Below, piece by piece: positions 60,491 through 64,000 of a stretch of 64,000 bases of DNA (position 1 is the first letter of the stretch; every line of letters starts with the position of its first letter). The notes beneath the pieces were generated by a model. The model was not told where the DNA came from and did no database searches. It was given only the letters and a program-made list of their open reading frames with translations. Both the position numbers and the translations under genes were made by a program. Source of the DNA: Alternaria dauci (taxonomy: Eukaryota > Ascomycota > Dothideomycetes > Pleosporales > Pleosporaceae); assembly GCF_042100115.1 (NCBI RefSeq), contig NC_091274.1, positions 3,348,001 to 3,412,000 on the forward strand. The letters are read 5' to 3'.

Positions 60491-62219
60491 ATGAATTTAT
60501 CACTAATTTTATTTACAATTGGAATTTTAGGTTTTGTTTTAAACAGAAAAAACATAATTTTAATGCTTATTTCAATAGAAATAATGCTATTAGCTATTAC
60601 ATTCTTAGTATTGGTTAGTTCACTTAGCTTCGATGATATATTAGGTCAAACATACGCTATCTATATTATTGCCATAGCCGGAGCAGAATCTGCGATCGGT
60701 TTAGGTATTTTAGTAGCTTTTTATAGATTTATCTCTTTTAAATCAATCCATCTATCCTTTAGTCAACCTAAACCACCCTTTAAAGCTTTTAATATTATTC
60801 CACTAGCCCCCGCGGGCTTGTCCCACAGTAGGGTAAGGCTCATGAGGGGACTAGGAATAAGAAATTATTCTACATCTAAGTCTTTTAACTCTAAAAATTC
60901 TTTAGATCCCTTATTCATAACTGGGATTTTTGATGCTGAAAGTTCTTTTCTAATTGCAATGTTAAAGAATTCTAGATATAAAACTGGATGAAATGTGCAG
61001 GCTAGAGTTCAACTAAAAATGCATGAAAAAGATAGATCTTTAGTATTGAAGATACAGGAATATTTCGGAGGTATAGGGCTTGTATCCAACCCCAATAATA
61101 ATTCTACAGTGGAATTTAGGGTTCATAGTCTTAAGCATATAACTAATGTGATTATACCACACTTTGATAACTATCCCTTATTAACTAAAAAATATTCCGA
61201 TTATATGCTTTTTAAAAATGTTATTAACTTAATGTTAGAAAAACAGCATAGTAATTTAGAGGGAATACAAAAAATAATTAATACAAGGGCATCTATGAAT
61301 TGAGGTTTATCTGACCAATTAAAACAGGCTTTCCCTAATACTATTCCTGTTATAAGAGAAGAAAGAGTAATTAACTATAACATACTTGTGCACTCTAAAC
61401 AGTGAATAGCTGGATTTTCAACAGGAGAGTCTAATTTTTATATTGCTATTAATAAATCTAAAACAACAGACAGTATATACGCTTCATTACGCTTTTCTAT
61501 TGCTCAAGATTTAAGAGACGTAGTCTTATTAGAGAGTTTTGTAGACTTCTTTAAATGTGGGTATGTAGTTAGATATGAAAAGCGTTCAATAGCTGAGTTT
61601 GTAGTTACAAGAATTGATGATATAGTTAATCATGTAATACCTCTTTTTGAAGAACATACTATTGCAGGATCAAAGTACTCAAATTATTGTTCTTTTAAAA
61701 GGGCTGCTTTAATGGTTAAAAACAAAGAGCATTTTGAAGAAAATGGTTTAAAAGAAATCTTACTATTAAAAGACAAAATGGGGATGAATTCTAAAAATAA
61801 TCATGGTGATGATTAGGGGTTTGAGAGAAAATAGGTCAAAAAAGGTAGAGCAAACCTCTATCTAGTCTTATTAAGGCGAAACCTTAAAAGTGCGGGAAAA
61901 TCTTAAAGACAAATCTACCAAATTAATATAGTAATATGATTAATGGAACAGGTAATGACTCGTTGTATGGTAAAAACGGTTTGTATGAAGAAATGAAATA
62001 GACAATCTGCAGCTAAACATCAGTATAGTTATATTGGTGTACAGTTCATCGACTAAACGGAGGTTGGTTTATAATTATGTCATTATATAATTATTTGCTT
62101 AAGATATAGTCAGGCATAATAGAAAAATTATGGTAATATCCTATCCTTCCTAAGGGAATACAATTCCTATGGAAAAAGGGAGAAAACGAAGAGGAAGTAT
62201 TAGTATTGAATTTAAATAA
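60491..62219 (+). CDS. nad4L: NADH dehydrogenase subunit 4L, two exons
   Basis: Exon 1 60491-60729 ([20 protein letters not shown] ... [15 protein letters not shown]) and exon 2 62189-62219 ([10 protein letters not shown], stop). 89 aa, the usual length. The TAA overlaps the nad5 ATG by one base (TAATG), the typical nad4L-nad5 coupling. The intron is 60730-62188. Confidence 0.95.
60730..61816 (+). CDS. LAGLIDADG endonuclease in nad4L intron, degenerate first motif
   Basis: The frame is continuous with nad4L exon 1. Motif 1 is [18 protein letters not shown], in which the motif Gly is replaced by Ser (AES for AEG), possibly lowering activity. Motif 2 is [17 protein letters not shown], the GESNF variant. 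The protein ends NNHGDD, TAG 61814-61816. The group I core follows (CGGGAAAATCTTAAAGAC; GACTAAACGGAGGTTGG; GATATAGTCAG at 61890-62115), like that of cox2 intron 3. Confidence 0.88.
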
Positions 62220-62467
62220 TGTATCTAGCTATAATTATCTTACCACTATTAGGATCAATAGCTTCTGGTTTTTTTGGTAGAAAAATCGGAGTATCAGGAG
62301 CACAAATAATTACATGTACAGCTGTTGTAACTACAACAATATTAGCTGTTTTAGCTTTCTTTGAAGTTGGGTTAAATAATATACCTGTATCCATAGAGGT
62401 ATTCAGATGAATTGATTCTGAATCATTAAATGTATCCTGAGGATTTCATTTTGATTCACTAACAGTT
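62219..62467 (+). CDS. nad5: NADH dehydrogenase subunit 5, first exon
   Basis: [40 protein letters not shown] and [10 protein letters not shown] are the N-terminal blocks of NAD5. The exon ends after FDSLTV at about 62467, where SMLIPV would be expected; an intron with a LAGLIDADG gene follows and runs past the window end. It begins in the TAATG overlap with nad4L. Confidence 0.93.
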
Positions 62468-62677
62468 TGGTACGTGGCTATCTTAATAGAGATAGAAGCT
62501 GTGTTGGTTGGAATCCAACTGTATAAGAATATGTTTATTCTTTGAATAAGCAGGTTAGTTAGGTCAGATAAGACTAAAAATAATCCTGCTTATCTTCCCT
62601 GTCCATTTAATTCATATGGACTAAAAGGATTTAGATGTAAATACCCCTTTACGAGCACTTTCCCGAACCGTAAAAAA

Positions 62678-63952
62678 ATGAATTATTCAACTATTAATAA
62701 TATAAAGCAAATCGAAGAGGAGAAAGGTGGTGCTATTAACCCTGAATTCCTGCAATGATTTGTAGGATTCACAGACGCTGAAGGAAGTTTTACGATTAAT
62801 AGTCATTTAAAAAAAGATAAATTTACTATTTCTAGTTTTTCATTCATGTTTAAAATAGGATTACATAAAGATGACGAAAAGGTTTTAAGAGATATTAAAG
62901 ACAGATTAAGAATCGGAGGAGTTCGTATTTATAAAGATGAATGTATATTTAGTGTTACAGATAAAAAAGGTATTGCTTTATTAATTGATATATTCGATAA
63001 ATATAACTTAAATACTTCCAAATATCTAGATTATTTAGATTTTAAGAAAGCTTTCCATTTTTATTCGAATAGATCTGAAGATTTAAACCCTTATATGATA
63101 AAAGATACAATTTTACAATTAAAAAATAAAATGAATAATAGTCGTATAAATTTTGATAGACCAAATAATTCTGAAATCGTAATAACTAAAAGTTGACTGC
63201 TAGGGTTCGTTGAAGGAGATGGGTCTTTTTTTTTAAAAAGAGATAGTTTAACTCCTGTATTTGCCATTGAAGTCTCCGGAGTACAACTACCGGTATTTGT
63301 GAAAATAAAGGAATTCTTAGAAAATAATATAGGTTTTGATTCATATTCCTTCTATAAATTAAAAAACTCCTCAACCATAGCAGTAGCTGAAGTAAAGGCT
63401 AGAAATGCTAATAGCAAAAGTAGCGTAACACTTATTATAAAAAACATTAATGTTTTAAATAATTATTTGGTACCTTTTTTTGCGGATATGGAATTTTTAA
63501 CTAAGAAAGGTATGGATTTTAAGGATTTTAAAATAATTTGTAAAGCTATATACGATGGGGCACACAGAATACAAGATATAAGAGCCTTAATATTAAAATT
63601 ATCTAATACTATGAATAATTTTAGATTGTCAACTTATAAAGGTATAGTTGTAGCTTTAACTCAAGAAGAAACAGAAAAACTATTAAATGCAGGATCTACA
63701 GTTGAACGTCTTTTAGATGGAAGAGTTGTAGATTGTGACACTAAAAAAGTACTACCAAGACAAGTTTCTTGTATATATGAAATATGTGAACAAGATGGTG
63801 GGGTTTTATTGGCGAATTCTTTAACCGAAGCTGCTGCAATTGTAGGATTATACCCTGACACTTTAAGTAAGTATTTAGATAGTGAACATTTAAATGGGGA
63901 GTTCATAGAAATTAAAAATCATAAAATTAAAAGAGTATGTGTTTTTTCTTAG
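62678..63952 (+). CDS. LAGLIDADG endonuclease in nad5 intron with added HTH-like tail
   Basis: 425 codons from ATG 62678 to TAG 63950-63952. Motif 1 [16 protein letters not shown] and motif 2 WLLGFVEGDGSFFLKR are intact. After the second domain there is an unusual C-terminal region (SCIYEICEQDGGVLLANSLT, then AAAIVGLYPDTLSKYL and FIEIKNHKIKRVCVFS) resembling the DNA-binding NUMOD/HTH tails of GIY-YIG proteins. The same tail type ends the broken nad6-intron HEG ([17 protein letters not shown]). Confidence 0.9.
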
Positions 63953-64000
63953 ATGTACTCCTAACTTCTTAATCTAGCCCCTTTTGTAATTATTTATCTT

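Overview
This window is a 64 kb stretch of a large, AT-rich, intron-loaded fungal mitochondrial genome, most likely from a basidiomycete (Agaricomycetes-like). The evidence is a full set of respiratory-chain genes, mitochondrial rnl and rns, a dense set of mitochondrial tRNAs including trnW(UCA), in-frame TGA codons at conserved Trp positions (genetic code 4), genes on both strands, a plasmid-type RNA polymerase and many introns with LAGLIDADG or GIY-YIG homing endonuclease genes (HEGs). The species is not identified. cob, nad1, cox3, atp8, atp9 and rps3 are not seen here and presumably lie outside the window.

Layout. Minus strand, 0-20.2 kb: 5' part of atp6 with an intron HEG, an unknown 157-codon ORF sharing a duplicated leader with atp6, ten standard tRNAs plus a trnP-like copy, rnl (about 5.6-11 kb, with a group II intron that encodes a LAGLIDADG protein), eleven more tRNAs, nad6 (two exons around a 2.5 kb intron with broken HEGs), trnY, trnL(UAA), rns (with a small ORF-less intron) and a tandem trnR(CCU)/trnR(UCU) pair. 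Plus strand, 21.7 kb to the end: an intact T7-like rpo (mitochondrial-plasmid type), a tRNA-like sequence, cox1 in 13 exons with 12 introns, fused without a stop codon to cox2 (3 more introns), trnN, a second tRNA-like sequence, nad2-nad3 (abutting; nad3 has one intron), nad4 (one intron and a long unusual C-terminal extension), a small hydrophobic ORF, nad4L (one intron) overlapping nad5 by one base, and the start of the first nad5 intron.

Two themes stand out. First, cox1 and cox2 form one continuous 790-codon reading frame after splicing. Second, the region is invaded by at least four families of short palindromic elements. A 38-40 bp perfect or near-perfect AT palindrome has entered at least five LAGLIDADG genes exactly inside the codons of the LAGLIDADG motif, and two further element families hit the same motif in two more genes. 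Each insertion breaks the reading frame by the same phase while the rest of the HEG stays open, which suggests a spreading element that uses the conserved motif-coding DNA as its landing site, with possible bypass or slippage. Other duplications include a 215 bp direct repeat around trnP that brackets rnl, a cox2 3'-end repeat seen four times, and a partial nad4 3' copy.

Intron ends for protein genes were set by restoring the conserved protein across the junction, with a U before the intron and a G at its end (group I rule); all exon lengths sum to whole codons. rRNA ends and rRNA intron ends are approximate.
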